Assembly: GCF_023343835.1 (NCBI RefSeq)
Contig: NC_064472.1
Coordinates: 8,547,469-8,611,468 of the forward strand
DNA: 64,000 bases
Direction of reading: 5' to 3'
Origin: Lagopus muta
Taxonomy: Eukaryota; Chordata; Aves; Galliformes; Phasianidae
Both the position numbers and the translations under genes were made by a program. Numbering within the stretch: the first letter of the stretch is position 1; each line of letters opens with the position of its first letter. Shown here in pieces: positions 31,766 through 43,280 of this stretch. Under the pieces are notes generated by a model. The model was given only the letters and a program-made list of their open reading frames with translations, ran no database searches and was not told the DNA's origin.

Positions 31766-32683
31766 TATGACTTCTCCCTGGAAAAGAAAACAATTGAGTG
31801 GGCTGAAGATATCAAAAAAATTCAAGCTGCCCAGAAAGAAGCTGAACGCAAGGCTGAAGAAGCAATAGCAAACTCAAAAGTTGCTCCAGAGGACAACAGA
31901 ATGGGGTTCCCAGAGGGACCTTGCCCCGAGGCCATGCCTCCACCTATTAACCCCATACTCGCTAGTCTGCAGCACAATAGTATTCTTACCCCTACTCCAG
32001 CCAACAGCAGTGCTGTGAAGCAAAAAGTTCTTAGTCCACCTCATCCAAAAGCAGATTTCAACCCAGCTGATTTTGAATGTGAAGAAGACCCATTTGACAA
32101 ACTGGAATTAAAAACTATTGATGATAAGGAGGAATTAAAAAACATTCTTGAAATTCATGTTGGTACTACTGGGCCAGTTGTTGCCCAACTGTTGGATAAC
32201 AGCTTGCCCAAAGGAAAGTCTGAGTCTGTGTTACAAGATCAGGAAGTTTTGGCATCCATAGAAAGGGCCGCGTTGGACCTCAAGCCCCTTCACAAACCCA
32301 ATGGCTTTATCACTTTACCGCAACTGGGAAACTGTGAAAAGATGTCCTTGTCTTCCAAAGTGTCCCTGTCCCCTATCACTTCAGTGAGCAGTATCAAATC
32401 CCTGTCCTTTCCTAAACTTGACTCCGATGAGAGTGATCAAAAGTCGTCAAAGCTCATGGGCACTTTTCACAGCGCTAGTTGTCTCCGCAATGGCACTTTT
32501 CTCAGCTCTTGGCAGGCCTGTGCTCAGAATAAAGCTAGCGAACTGAATGGACACCACATGGTTGATCTTTCTGCTGTAAACGAGGACAGTGGAATGGAGA
32601 CATCTACATTATCCTCTTCATCCAGACTGCCGTCCCTGGCTTTGTCGACACTGTGTGCAGAAGAACAAAGCACAGTGACCACG
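31766..32683 (+). CDS. UBAP1: UBAP1 coding exon 3 (306 residues, central region)
   Basis: The acceptor is CTCTCAG|TATGAC and the donor ACCACG|GTAAAA, phase 0 on both sides. It opens [16 protein letters not shown] (end of UMA), then a charged helix ([17 protein letters not shown]). Conserved blocks follow: [40 protein letters not shown] and [18 protein letters not shown]. The HD-PTP-binding [13 protein letters not shown] comes next, then SCLRNGTF and a Ser-rich tail. A three-residue insert (EIH) separates NIL from VGTTGP relative to the human sequence as I recall it. Read-through past the donor stops after 12 further residues. Confidence 0.97.
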
Positions 32684-34514
32684 GTAAAATACAGCGGATT
32701 AAAATTGGGTGTATGGGGGTGATGCCGAGGTGCAGAGGCAAATGTTGATTCTAAAACATTCAGCAGCTTAGTTTTTAAGCTTCTTTTAATGTGAGTCGTA
32801 CGTAGATAGGACAGATCATGTACAGTAGTTCTTCATCAATGTGGGAAGCTCTTCGGTTCAAAGAGTCTTATGTTGACAGTGTGAATCTCAAACGTACACA
32901 CAGATTTCTGCACCCCATTTCCTTCTGACAAAATCTGCTTTAGGTAAACTCATGCAGTGTGTCTTCCAAAGAACTTAAGATCTGGACACCAGTACCCATG
33001 AAGTCTAATGGAAAGTCTGTAGTCAGGTCCTCTAGCTGGCTCTGAAACAGCCTGAGAAATTGGAAGGCTTCTGTCACATAAGCAGTGCATGAGTGGTTCT
33101 GAAGTCTTACTGGCATGCTGTAGGGTTTTTTGTTTTTTTTTTCCTAACACCATGTGCTCTACAGCAAGTGTCAGTGTTTCAGTTCTTTCATCTCTTTTTC
33201 TGGCTCAGGTTAAAGCATTATTGAGAAATACAGTGTTCTGGCAATTAGTGTATTTTTCAGAGCACAGCAGAAGAGGTGTTCATTGATCACAAGAACAAGC
33301 ATAATGCAGTAAGCTTTGGCAGAAGTAGCAGTGTGCTTAGCAAGTGCTTACTGCTACAAATCAAATTCTGGGAGGAGATTCTGTCACTGTATGTAGCTCA
33401 GGTGAATTCTTGAAGCAGGAGGAGTCTCCAGGGATTAATGGGGAAGAGCACTTACAGCTAGATAGATGGGCCTTAAAATAGCCAAATTCTCACTCCAAGT
33501 ATTTTAATCTTTATGCTAGAATAAATCGTGATCAAGAGCAGAAATGTATTCTCTGGAATACTATTAAAAGAAGAAACAAAGAGTAAAAAAAAATCAAAAG
33601 ACTTATTAGGAGGAGGAATACAGATCAGAATTTGAAACTTTGTGTTTGGAAGTAACAAAGCCAAGAAATTGGTGTGTTGACAGAACTAGTTATTTCTTTC
33701 TAAGATTGAAGACCCTGAATATACTTGCTTTAAATTTCCTCATTAATAAGGTCTTAGTTGATAGAAAATTACCTGAGTTGCAAGAAATGGAAGTAAATAG
33801 AGAAACAAAAATCTCCAGAGTATGAAAAGGAGAGACAACAGTCAGAACTGTTGGTTGTGTCAGCTGTTGGTTGCGCTGCTTGGCAGACTGGTTCTGCAGA
33901 AATGGAACAGTTGTGCGGCCCTGGTGCAGGTTGGATCCCAGGCTAATGTGGAGGTTGGAGAGAACAGACTGGACATGGGTGGCCTCTCTGAACTGATGTA
34001 GTACTGAAGATGTGTAATGTCTGTGCTGTCCGACTGGAACTTCCCAAAGTGGACCTGTTCCATATTGCTTACTTTTCTGCTGCCAGGTGTCACTTAACAT
34101 CTCATATTTGTGATGAGTGACAGGAAATAGTCCTATGAGGTGGTTTCTTGTAGTCTCCCCCAAGTTCCTGCCTTTGGGACTGTTAGAATGGGACAAATAG
34201 AGCCAAGTGGTGGACGAGCCCTTATGACTGGGCTGAGGTCAGTGAAGGGCTTTTAGAAATAGGTGTGGGAGACACTGGCTTTAGAAACCAGGTGAGAGCT
34301 GAAGTAAGTGCTTAGCTCCTTTTCAACCCAGCAGAAGAGGAAGTACCGGGTTTTGCTGTCAAAGATAAGTATCGTTAGCCATTGGGAACAGGACAGTTGG
34401 TGAAAACGTTAAACTGGTATGCCATTTTGTTTGTACATGACATATAAACTGCAGTGCTTTGAAAGCAGAGAAGATGGGGGGAGGGTGTATGTTTCTCTTA
34501 ACCCTTATCAGAGT

Positions 34515-34546
34515 AAAAAAAAAAAAATATATATATATATATATAT
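34515..34546 (+). repeat. A13(TA)n microsatellite
   Basis: A homopolymer followed by about ten TA units in the UBAP1 intron before the microexon. Confidence 0.9.
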
Positions 34547-34764
34547 CAATAGATGTTTCTAGGCACAGACCTTAGAACCCATCAGTGTCACTCAGCAAGC
34601 CACTGGGTCAAGAACTGGAGTCAGCATGTTACAGAGCTCTGTGAGCTTGTAGCTGCCACTGTGACGGAAAAAGCAAGCTTACAATTATTGGAGAAGGAGT
34701 GCAGCCTTCTTAGAATGTAATCTACTTATAGAGTGCTGAGAGAACAAACAGTCCTTATAATGGC

Positions 34765-35355
34765 TGCATCCGAAGCAGCGCGGCCAGCGGGGCGAGGGAG
34801 GGGATCCTGCCCCTCTGCTCTGCGCTGTGACACCGCACCTGGAGCGCTGCGTCCACAGCTGGAGTGCTCAGCACAGCAGAGACGGGGGCCTGCTGGAGAG
34901 CATCCAGAGGAGGGCCGCACGAATGGTCAGGATGGAGCAGCTCCCTGTGAGGACGGGCTGAGAGCTGGGGCTGTGCAGCCTGGGGAAGAGGAGGCTGAGC
35001 GAGACCTGAGGGCGGCCTGCCTGTGTCTAATGGGGGCTGTAAGAGAGACAGGGATAGACTCTTCAGTAGGTCTGTTGTGGTGGGATAGGGGGAAATGGTT
35101 TCAAACTAAAAGAGAGAAGATCTAGGTTGGATACAAGGAAGTTTTTTAAAAGGATGGTAAGGCAAGGCACTGGCACAGACTGCCCAGTGAGGTGGTGGAT
35201 TCCTCATCCCTAGAAACACTCAAGGTCGGGCTGGAGGGACTGTGAGCACCTGATGGAGCTGTAGGTGTCCCTGCTCATTGCAGGGGAGTTGGACCTTTAA
35301 GGTGACCTTTAAGGATCCCTTGCAACTCAAACAATTCTGTGATTCTGTGGCTATT
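34765..35355 (+). mobile_element. CR1 LINE fragment in UBAP1 intron before the microexon
   Basis: Sense CR1 with 'tggagcgctgcgtccacagc', 'gcatccagaggagggccgca', 'ctgcccagtgaggtggtgga' and the tail 'aacaattctgtgattctgtg'. It ends about 150 bases upstream of the 33-nt exon at 35505. Confidence 0.9.
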
Positions 35356-35504
35356 TCATACTACGTATGTCTGCATAACTTGTCTAACCCACATACTTGT
35401 CATACCTAGTACAGTAGCCACAGTCCCTGATCTTTTCATGAAACCTTTTTCCCAATAGTGGCAATATGTAATGTTCATCACCTTATTTGTATGTTGTCCA
35501 ACAG

Positions 35505-35537
35505 GTACACCCAGACAAGGAGACAGAAATCCCTATG
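35505..35537 (+). CDS. UBAP1: UBAP1 coding exon 4, 33-nt microexon
   Basis: Acceptor GTCCAACAG|GTACAC and strong donor CCTATG|GTAAGT frame exactly 11 codons (VHPDKETEIPM), phase 0 on both sides. It lies between two certain exons, in a region that varies among vertebrates. Both splice sites are good and the frame is kept. Skipping it also keeps the frame, so a cassette exon is possible. Transcript support is needed; it is less certain than its neighbours. Confidence 0.7.
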
Positions 35538-35976
35538 GTAAGTTCTGACATCCTTTGTGGTATTTATACAAAGCTACTGACGTGGTTCCTTAAGTAATGT
35601 TTCTTTGGATACTGAAAATCTTAGGCAGTGAGTAAACTTAGGATAAGGGAAACAGTCTTCACTTCCTCCAAGGTAAAGGGGTTGCCCGTATCATGGGTCT
35701 TTGCAGTTGCAAAGATTAGTTGTTTGAAATTTTTAGTATATAGCAGGAAATCTGGGTAATGAAATGTTTCTTTGAGAGGAAAGTGTGGTGGGAGTTGAAC
35801 TGTTCACAGTGCTTGTTTTTGTCTTAATGGTGAGTAGCTTCTGAAGGGCACCCTGGAAGACTCCAACTAACTGTTTTGTTTTTTTTTTGTGGGATATCCT
35901 GGTTTGGCACAGAAACGGGGAACTAAGGAAATATAAAAGATGACCATCATCTAAGCTTCTGGGATTTCCTTTCTAG

Positions 35977-36174
35977 GTAACACACCAAAATTTCCCAGTG
36001 TCTAAAGTGCCCAACAACATGACCTGCACAAAGCAGTCGGGTGTTCCTTTTCCGGAGTTACAGCAGGCTCTCTCTGCTAGCGAGAGGCAGTGCGTAGAGA
36101 CAGTTGTCAACATGGGATATTCACCTGAGAATGTCCTGAAAGCCATGAAGAAGAAGGGGCAAAACATAGACCAG
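35977..36174 (+). CDS. UBAP1: UBAP1 coding exon 5 (start of SOUBA domain)
   Basis: Acceptor CCTTTCTAG|GTAACA and donor GACCAG|GTAAGA enclose 66 codons, phase 0. After a variable linker the sequence reads [20 protein letters not shown], then [20 protein letters not shown]. This is the first UBA-like unit of the overlapping-UBA solenoid, including the MGY signature loop that contacts ubiquitin. Confidence 0.96.
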
Positions 36175-37175
36175 GTAAGAGCTTGCACGGGGAAAAAAGA
36201 ACCTTCAGGTTTTGATTCTGCTGAGATGCAGCCTTGGCTTTGCAAAATGGAGGAGATGGGAATGCTTTAACAGTGGTTTTGCAGAACTGCAGAGAACTTG
36301 TCACCTTCTCAGAAAAAGTTTCCAAAACCAAAGATGCCTTTCCCTGGAGGTCTGCTCTTGTGGCTTACTGGAGCCAGAAAAGGCTCTCCAAGGCAGTACT
36401 GACCGACTTCCATTGAGTGCTCTGACTGTGGTGCTTCCTGCCTTGTGTTGCCTGAAACACTTGCTAAAACCGGGTCACACACAGAGTATAAAGCTCAGTG
36501 GATTGAAGTGTGGCTCTGGGTCTTGGATCACCTTCAAACAAAGAAACATTTTGAAGCAAGAGGAGTGTGGCTAGACTTTGTGTGCTGGCCCTGTGCTCCC
36601 TGTGCATGGTGTGGAACATTGCAGAGGAATTCCTCCACCCAAGATAGCTTCTGCTCTGTGTAGGATTTGGCATCTTGTAGATCTGCTTTGCTTGCCCACT
36701 GTCTGTGAACTGAGCCGTGTAAGAAGCTGTAGTGCCAAACAGAAGAACGTCCACCTGTAGGGCAGTTTTAAATCCTGCTGTATTTGCATGCTGCTTTCTC
36801 TCTTGTTCTTAGTGCTACCTTTTTCCTACCTGACTTTCTGCCCCTACCTCTCAAAGCTGAGAATGGGTAAGCACAGTGGCAACAGTTTCTGGAAGTGTGA
36901 GTAGGGATTTGCAGCTTCTTGACATGTTGAGGCATTCTTAAAAAGCTGAATGCTTCCAGGCTTCATTTCAGCTCTTCAGTTTGAGAGGAAACTAAAAGCT
37001 GACTTAGGTTGACAGCTGAACCTACAGTATCACTAAAAATATGTGTAGTATAAAAAGCACAGTTAATCTTCCTGCCCTTGCTCAGTGATTAGGAAATGGA
37101 AGATGAAGATCAAAGAAGGACAGAGGACTTGTTTCCTTTTCCTGAACTCTTACAAGTCATCTGAATACAGAGTAG

Positions 37176-37415
<240 letters not shown>

Positions 37416-38304
37416 TAGTCAGAATGCACTATGAAAGGGAATTCCAACAGTAGTTCCTCTAAAGTGATGAATGTAATTCTGGCTTCATGGTAATGCTGAG
37501 CTGCTTTCAGAACTACCTACCAAAGAATATCCAGGTGGTGATGTGTGTTGATGTGTTACAGTTCTTCATTGCTTTATTTATCATTACTTGCATGCATTTT
37601 TATGGGAAGATTTTTTTAAAGACACAGGTTATTTTGGTTGCAATGTTTTGAATCAAGTGTCCTCTTTTGGCAAGGTGCTTGGTTCGGAGACAGTTAATTT
37701 CAGAAGTAGCAAATTATTTCCAAAACCCTGCCAGCTTGTCCTGGCTATGAGTTTCCTCTGTTGTATAAATGCATCTGCCTGGCTGCTCAGCAAATTGAGC
37801 TAGGTATCTGTCTGAAACAAGCTGGAAAGTACAGTTTCTGTGGGCCTGGTTTACGCTGTGTGTGTACTTTAGAGGCACTGAAGTTACAAGGGCAGGAACA
37901 GATAGGTAGCCAGGGCAGGGGATGGTGGAATGGCTTTTCAGTGTATGCCAAGCTGTTGTGTGCAGAGCCATTACAGGAAATCTTAAGAGGTGCAGTCTTG
38001 TCCCCACAAATGTTCACAGCTACTGATGAGCTTGTAAACAGAAACAGTATGAAGATAAGAGAAATGACTGTTTATAAAACAGATTTGCTAGAAGCTTAAC
38101 CCTACCACTCCTCACCCTCTGCAAATTGGAAATAACTAGTTTCCTGATTTGGGTGTCTGAATTGGGCCAGGCTGATGAATTTGTTTACTAAGAGGCACAC
38201 TCCCACAGACTAAGCCTTGGTACCTGTGTTGAAGAAGACTTGGAAATTCAGAACTGCAAATGTTGGAAATTGAAAATGAGGCCCAGTGGTTTGCTGCATA
38301 GAGA

Positions 38305-38435
38305 AACAGAGCTCTGCCAGGCTGGATGGACTGGGCAACTTGGTATAGTGGGAGTCATCCCTGCCCATAGCTGGGAGTTGAACTGGGTGGTCCCAGAGGT
38401 CTTGTCCAGCCCAAACCACTCTGTGATTCTGTGAC
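38305..38435 (+). mobile_element. CR1 3'-end fragment in last UBAP1 intron
   Basis: The last ~130 bases of a CR1: 'gttgaactgggtggtcccag' then 'aggtcttgtccagcccaaac' and 'cactctgtgattctgtg'. It lies about 180 bases from the terminal UBAP1 exon. Confidence 0.8.
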
Positions 38436-38610
38436 CATCATGGAGTAGACTTTTCTTCAAATTGAACTTGTATGGGCTGTACTCAGGGAGTGGGACCTGA
38501 CCCGATGGAGTGTCCGCTTGCTGTTGACTGTCTTTGTGCTGAATTCCAGATCTGACAAAGACTGAGCACTGATCCTCTGTTTTTCTTGCAAATAATTCTG
38601 TCTCTTTCAG

Positions 38611-38751
38611 ATCACGGAACTTCTCCAACTTATGAGTCAATTTAAAGAAATGGGCTTTGAACTAAAGGACATTAAGGAGGTCTTATTATTACATAACAAT
38701 GACCAGCAGAATGCTTTGGAAGATCTAATGGCCCGTGCAGAAGCCAGCTGA
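38611..38751 (+). CDS. UBAP1: UBAP1 coding exon 7 (terminal, with stop)
   Basis: Acceptor CTCTTTCAG|ATCACG is followed by 46 codons and TGA at 38749-38751. The sequence is [20 protein letters not shown], then [20 protein letters not shown] and ARAEAS. This is the third UBA-like unit, with the MGFEL loop. It keeps the family C terminus apart from minor end differences. Confidence 0.97.
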   Translation: MTELLQLMSQFKEMGFELKDIKEVLLLHNNDQQNALEDLMARAEAS

Positions 38752-39590
38752 AGCACATTCCTGAGTTCTTGGCGTGCAATGGAACAGCCCCACCACCTTC
38801 ACGTTCAGTGTGACTTGCTCTCAGCAAGGAGTCCAGTTTTTTGCATACATGGGAAAGTGAATGAGCAAGCCTGCCTGCGTGCATCACTCCAGCATTTCTC
38901 TTTTCACTGGGAGCCAACTTTCTTTCTTAAATTAAATTTTTGAAGTGTCCTTTCCTAAGTTTCCTTTTTCCAGCTTGGCCACGGAGATTTTAGACTGCCC
39001 AGCTGCTCTACTGGAATTGTATATAGTCAGAGACAGGAGTGGTCCTCCTCACTGTTGCACTGGAGTTGGACAGGGGATTACTAAATTTGTTCTGAAACAT
39101 ATAATGCTTTGGTTCTTTGAAGCTGCTTTCTTGGTGTCTGCTTGTACTGAATTACTTGACTGTGTCACAGTCCAGATTATCTGGTTAAATCTGACCTTTA
39201 GTGCAATGGAGTTTTATTTTTTGATTGAGAGTTAGTCTGTAACTTAGTGAAACACTGGTTTGGAAACTGTCGCCATTCATAAAGAGAGAAGCTGTTCCTC
39301 TTGTTTCTTCTTTAACTCATGCATCCAACACTTCTGCAGACGTAAGTGTCCTATGCTAAGTGGTTATAAGTTCTCTTGAAATATAACCCAGACCTGCAAT
39401 TTGTGGTGGTTCTTGAACCTGAAGGCAGAGAGCTGGGGCTCAGTATTCTTAATCCCCCTGGCTTGTAAGATATTTAAGAAAATGCTCTGCTAGGAAATCA
39501 GTTATCTTTTGTTCTAAATAATATTCAGTGTGATGCAGGAGGTTTCTTTCAAGCACTTTCTTTAAAATAAACATACTTGCTGCATTAGTT
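38752..39590 (+). other. UBAP1: UBAP1 3'UTR (predicted)
   Basis: Non-coding sequence follows the stop. The first canonical AATAAA I see is at 39566-39571, so the mRNA probably ends near 39590. The CR1 fragment starting at 39648 lies just beyond. Confidence 0.6.
39566..39571 (+). terminator. UBAP1: Polyadenylation signal AATAAA for UBAP1
   Basis: A canonical hexamer in AT-rich context about 0.8 kb after the UBAP1 stop, followed by T-rich sequence (ttccatttttcac). It is the best candidate for UBAP1 3' end formation. Confidence 0.6.
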
Positions 39591-39647
39591 CCATTTTTCA
39601 CACTGCTGTAGAATTACATAATAACACCTAGTACTAGAAATCAGGTA

Positions 39648-39975
39648 GTCATAGAATCATAAGATAAGAATTGGAAGGGACCTCTGGAGATGGAGTAACT
39701 GCTTGCTAAAGCAGGTTCCCTCCAGTAACTTGCATGGGAGTATGTCCAGGTGGGTTTTGAAATCTCCAGAGAAGGAGACTCCACCTCTCTGTGCAGCCTA
39801 TCCCAGTGCTCTGTCATACTCTTAAATAAACCCTTGTGGAATCTATCCAACAACAAAATGTCCATTTCCTCAGAAAAACGTGGAAGCATAGAAAGCATGT
39901 TTTGAAGGGGCTTCTCCTGCACTAGCTGTTTAATAAGCAAGAAAAAATTCTATCACTTCTGTTCTTACTCAATTT
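39648..39975 (-). mobile_element. CR1 3'-end fragment downstream of UBAP1
   Basis: A reversed CR1 tail (catagaatcataagataag), then 'gaattggaagggacctctgg', 'gctaaagcaggttccctcca' and 'gaaggagactccacctctct'. Its right end is indistinct. Confidence 0.85.
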
Positions 39976-41750
39976 TCCAGAAGGCAAATCCTTTCAATGA
40001 GTATCAGAGTAACTTGCAAGAAGCTGAAGTTCCAGAGATACAAGCATCAGCTCTGCACTTTATCCTGGAGTTCCAGTGCTGCCTCTTATTTCAGTCCAGT
40101 CAGATGATGTCAGGAGCACTGCCTCTGCTGCTGGTTTTAACTTCTCTCTTGTTCCTTCGGGAGGACCTGCTGGAAGAGCTAATGTGCATACTGCTCTTGA
40201 GGTGACTGGTTGGTGTTGATGTTGCCAACCATGTTGCTTGCTAAAGTTGATGCAAGATTATCTAAAAACACAGGAGGATAACACTGAATCATCTGGGACT
40301 GGTGAAAAGAAATCCAAACTTATCACATCTGAGGAAATGCTGAATATTGGAATGGCATGGGATAGTCTGTTAACAGCTGAGGAATAACAGCAGTATCAAC
40401 TCTGACAGATGATGGCTGATGCACAAGAACCCTCTTGGTTGGGCTTCTTGTGTTTCCAACAAGAGTATGTGCGTCATTTTGGCAGAAGGATCTTCTCAAT
40501 TTCATCCAAAGAGTTTTCAGTTGTCAAGTGAGTGATACCAACTTTCTCCTTGTTTTCCTCATTGCCCCCCATCTTGAAACATGGTTTTCTAACAGCACTG
40601 GATTTTTCTGTTTTGGTGCACTGTGGACTTCAGATTATCGCACCACCTTTTTCAGGCCTCGTGGACTACAAGGAACCATCTTGGAGTTTAATCCTGAACA
40701 TTCATGAAGGATTTCCACAAAGAGCCCATCTACTATTAGGCTCTCATAAGATGCCTTTTTGTTCCAGATGGAATGGATCCAGGTGGGCAGCTTATCGAAT
40801 CATTCATTTGAAGATGAAGAGTAGCATCAAAACATTGCAGCTGTGTGTGATCAGCAGCCTGGCATGGGATTGTCAGTCTCATTTTTCACAGAGGGCACAT
40901 CAGAGATAATTGTAGACTGGCAGTTTCACTGTTGGGATCTGTACTTAGTTTTTCTCTAATTAGTGCTCTAGAATGATAAGGGTTCTGGATACCTTTCACT
41001 TTTAACCTCTGCAAAAGCATAGCTGTAGTGAGCTGACAAATGAGAAACACAGACATGGAGTAATTCTTCCCAATTTCAGAAGCCCAGGAAATAGAAGTCT
41101 ATTCTGGCACTGCTGATGACAGCCTAACTGGAGATGTTGTATTCAAGGGGCATCCAGATTCCTTCTGTTTAATTCCGTTTGGTGGTTGTGGAGTGTGTTC
41201 AGCAATGGAAACAGCTTCCTATTTACTTCAATGCACAAACTGTTAGGGCAGTTATCTTCTTGAGGGCAGTTTGTTTCTGCTTGGCATAGTCTTAGCTGAA
41301 CCTGGACTTGTTAATCTCTTTTGTCCCCCTGGCAAGAAGACCCTGGAAACACAGATTTTTTTCTGACCTGCTGAGATGTAAAGGAAAGAGGGGAAAAAAC
41401 TTATCTTGGAACCTCTGAATACTGCTCTGTACTAAACTTACAGGCTTATTGAGTAGTAGTACATCAAGCACATTCAAAAAAGGCAGGCTTTTCAGCTGGA
41501 TGTCGGGATGGATGGGTGGGATGGAAGGGGATGGCTCTGCATCTCAAAGTGAGCGTTAGTGTCTTGCAGGAGCACAAAAGTACCAGACAAAGGAAAGTGA
41601 GATGTGACTGAAGTAGAAGGCTGTATGTGAATCCCAGCAGTATCCCGCCCAGGCTCTATGGGTGAGGGACATCCACATGAAAAACAGCAGGCTTTATAGC
41701 TGATAAATCCAGAGGTCTTTTGATTGTCCATGGTACCTACATCTGTAGAG
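39976..41750. other. Intergenic sequence, no confident gene
   Basis: The sequence has moderately exon-like composition and several short open frames in changing plus-strand frames between about 39980 and 40920. None extends into a recognisable domain. It could be a decayed retroposed sequence or plain intergenic DNA. Confidence 0.4.
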
Positions 41751-41751
41751 T

Positions 41752-42815
41752 TCATAGAATCAAAAGGATTGGAAGGAACCTCTGGAGGTCATCTGGTCCT
41801 GGCCCCTGCTAAAGCAGGTTCCCTAAGTAGATTGCACAGGCAAGTGTTCATATAGGTCTTGAATATCTCCAGAGGAGGAGACACCACAACTTCTCTGGCA
41901 GCCCGTTCCAGTGCTCCATTACCCTCGCAGTAAGAAAGTTCTTTCACATGTTGGTATGTATGAAACTTCCTGTGTTCCTGTTCAGTCTCATTGCCCCTTT
42001 TCCTGTCACTGGGAACCACCAAAAAGAGCCTGCTCCCATCCACTTGACACCTGCTCATAGATATTTATAAGCATTGATTTTCCCCCCCCCTCAGTCTTCT
42101 CCAGGCTGAACAGCCCCAGCTCTCAGCTTTTCCTCATACAGGAGATGCTCCTATCCACAGCCATCCCTGTGGCCCTCCACTGGACTCTGGGTAGTTCCCT
42201 GTCTTGAACAGGGCACAGTTCTCTAGGTGTGGCCTAACCAGGACAGAAAGGAGGAGGATCACCTCCCTCAACCTGCTGGCCACACTTTTTAATGCACCCC
42301 AGAATACCATTGGCCTTCTTGGCTACGGGGGCGCACTGCTGGATCATGGCCTACCTGTCATCCACCAGGTCCTTCTCTGCAGAGCTCCTCTCCAGCAGGT
42401 CTCCTAGCCTGTACTGATGCAGGTTAGTCCTCACCAGGTGTAGGACCTACTCTCGCTCTTGTTGAATCTCATCAGGTTCCTCTCCGCCCAACTCCCAGCC
42501 TGTCCAGGTCTCACTGAATTGCAGCACAGCCTTCAGACACGTCAGCCCCTCCTCCTGGCTTTGTATCATCAGCAGACTTGCTGAGGGTGGACTCCATCCC
42601 TTCGTGCAGGCTACTGATGAAGATGTTGAACAGGACTGGAATGAGCACCAGTTCCTGGGGAACACCAGCAGGTCCTGGAGTTTTATTTGAACTGCTGGGC
42701 TGCAGCTGCTCTTCAGTAAGTGCAGAGCCCTCATCAGGAGGTCATCTTGGTCTGCTTTTATTATGCCCAACAGAGCCCAACAACTCTTGTAGTTCAGAAA
42801 TGTAGGAACTTCATA
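41752..42815 (-). mobile_element. CR1 LINE fragment, about 1 kb, antisense
   Basis: One of the longest CR1 copies in the window. The tail (catagaatcaaaaggattgg) is at the left edge. Reversed blocks follow: 'gctaaagcaggttccctaag', 'cagcccgttccagtgctcca', 'cttctccaggctgaacagcc', 'tggatcatggcctacctgtc' and 'catcagcagacttgctgagg'. It lies in the UBAP1-KIF24 intergenic region and is truncated within the coding part. Confidence 0.92.
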
Positions 42816-43186
42816 TAATATTCTGCAGTTCCTTGAAATCTGCAATCTTCTATGCACTGATAGCACCAAGTATTATGCTGTGCATTGTTCAAGTTCTAAA
42901 TGTGTAAAATATCAGCAGTCTTGAGGCATCATTAATTTGCTGATTCTGCAGAAGAATAATTAATAAAACCCTCAGTTATGACTCCCAGCGTCGTGGTTCC
43001 CATCGCTCATGCTCTTTGACTTCAGCTGATGAAGAACTTGCTGGATATTACAAGCCCTGGGCCTGCTTTCTCCTCTGGGCATGCATGGATGTGGTCTGCT
43101 TTGGGTAGAGCTACCAGAGGTCTCCAGAGAGGTGGATGCAGAGGTAGAAGGTGCTTCTTTTTTCTGTGGCTTATTTTTGTTCTATT

Positions 43187-43280
43187 TAAAACAAAACAAA
43201 AAAAAAACAAAAAACAAAAAAACCAAAAACAAACAAAAAAACACAACAAAAACACACACAAAAACAAAACAAAAAACAAG
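43187..43280 (+). repeat. A-rich (CAAA)n-like low-complexity tract
   Basis: About 90 bases built only of A and C with A strongly dominant, in units such as acaaaac and caaaaaa. It resembles an expanded poly-A tail, but no retrotransposed body was recognised just upstream. Confidence 0.9.

Noticed and set aside
33690-34196. 168-codon open frame, minus strand, in a UBAP1 intron
   Set aside because: No recognisable motif, no support from splice sites, and antisense within an intron. A diverged unknown repeat cannot be excluded.
36175-36270. Extension of the UBAP1 exon 5 frame past 36174
   Set aside because: It follows a strong GTAAGA donor, and the protein continues correctly in the exon at 37290. 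The extension is intron.
42204-42869. Open frames on both strands in the UBAP1-KIF24 intergenic region
   Set aside because: They are fragments of the antisense CR1 copy, not a gene.
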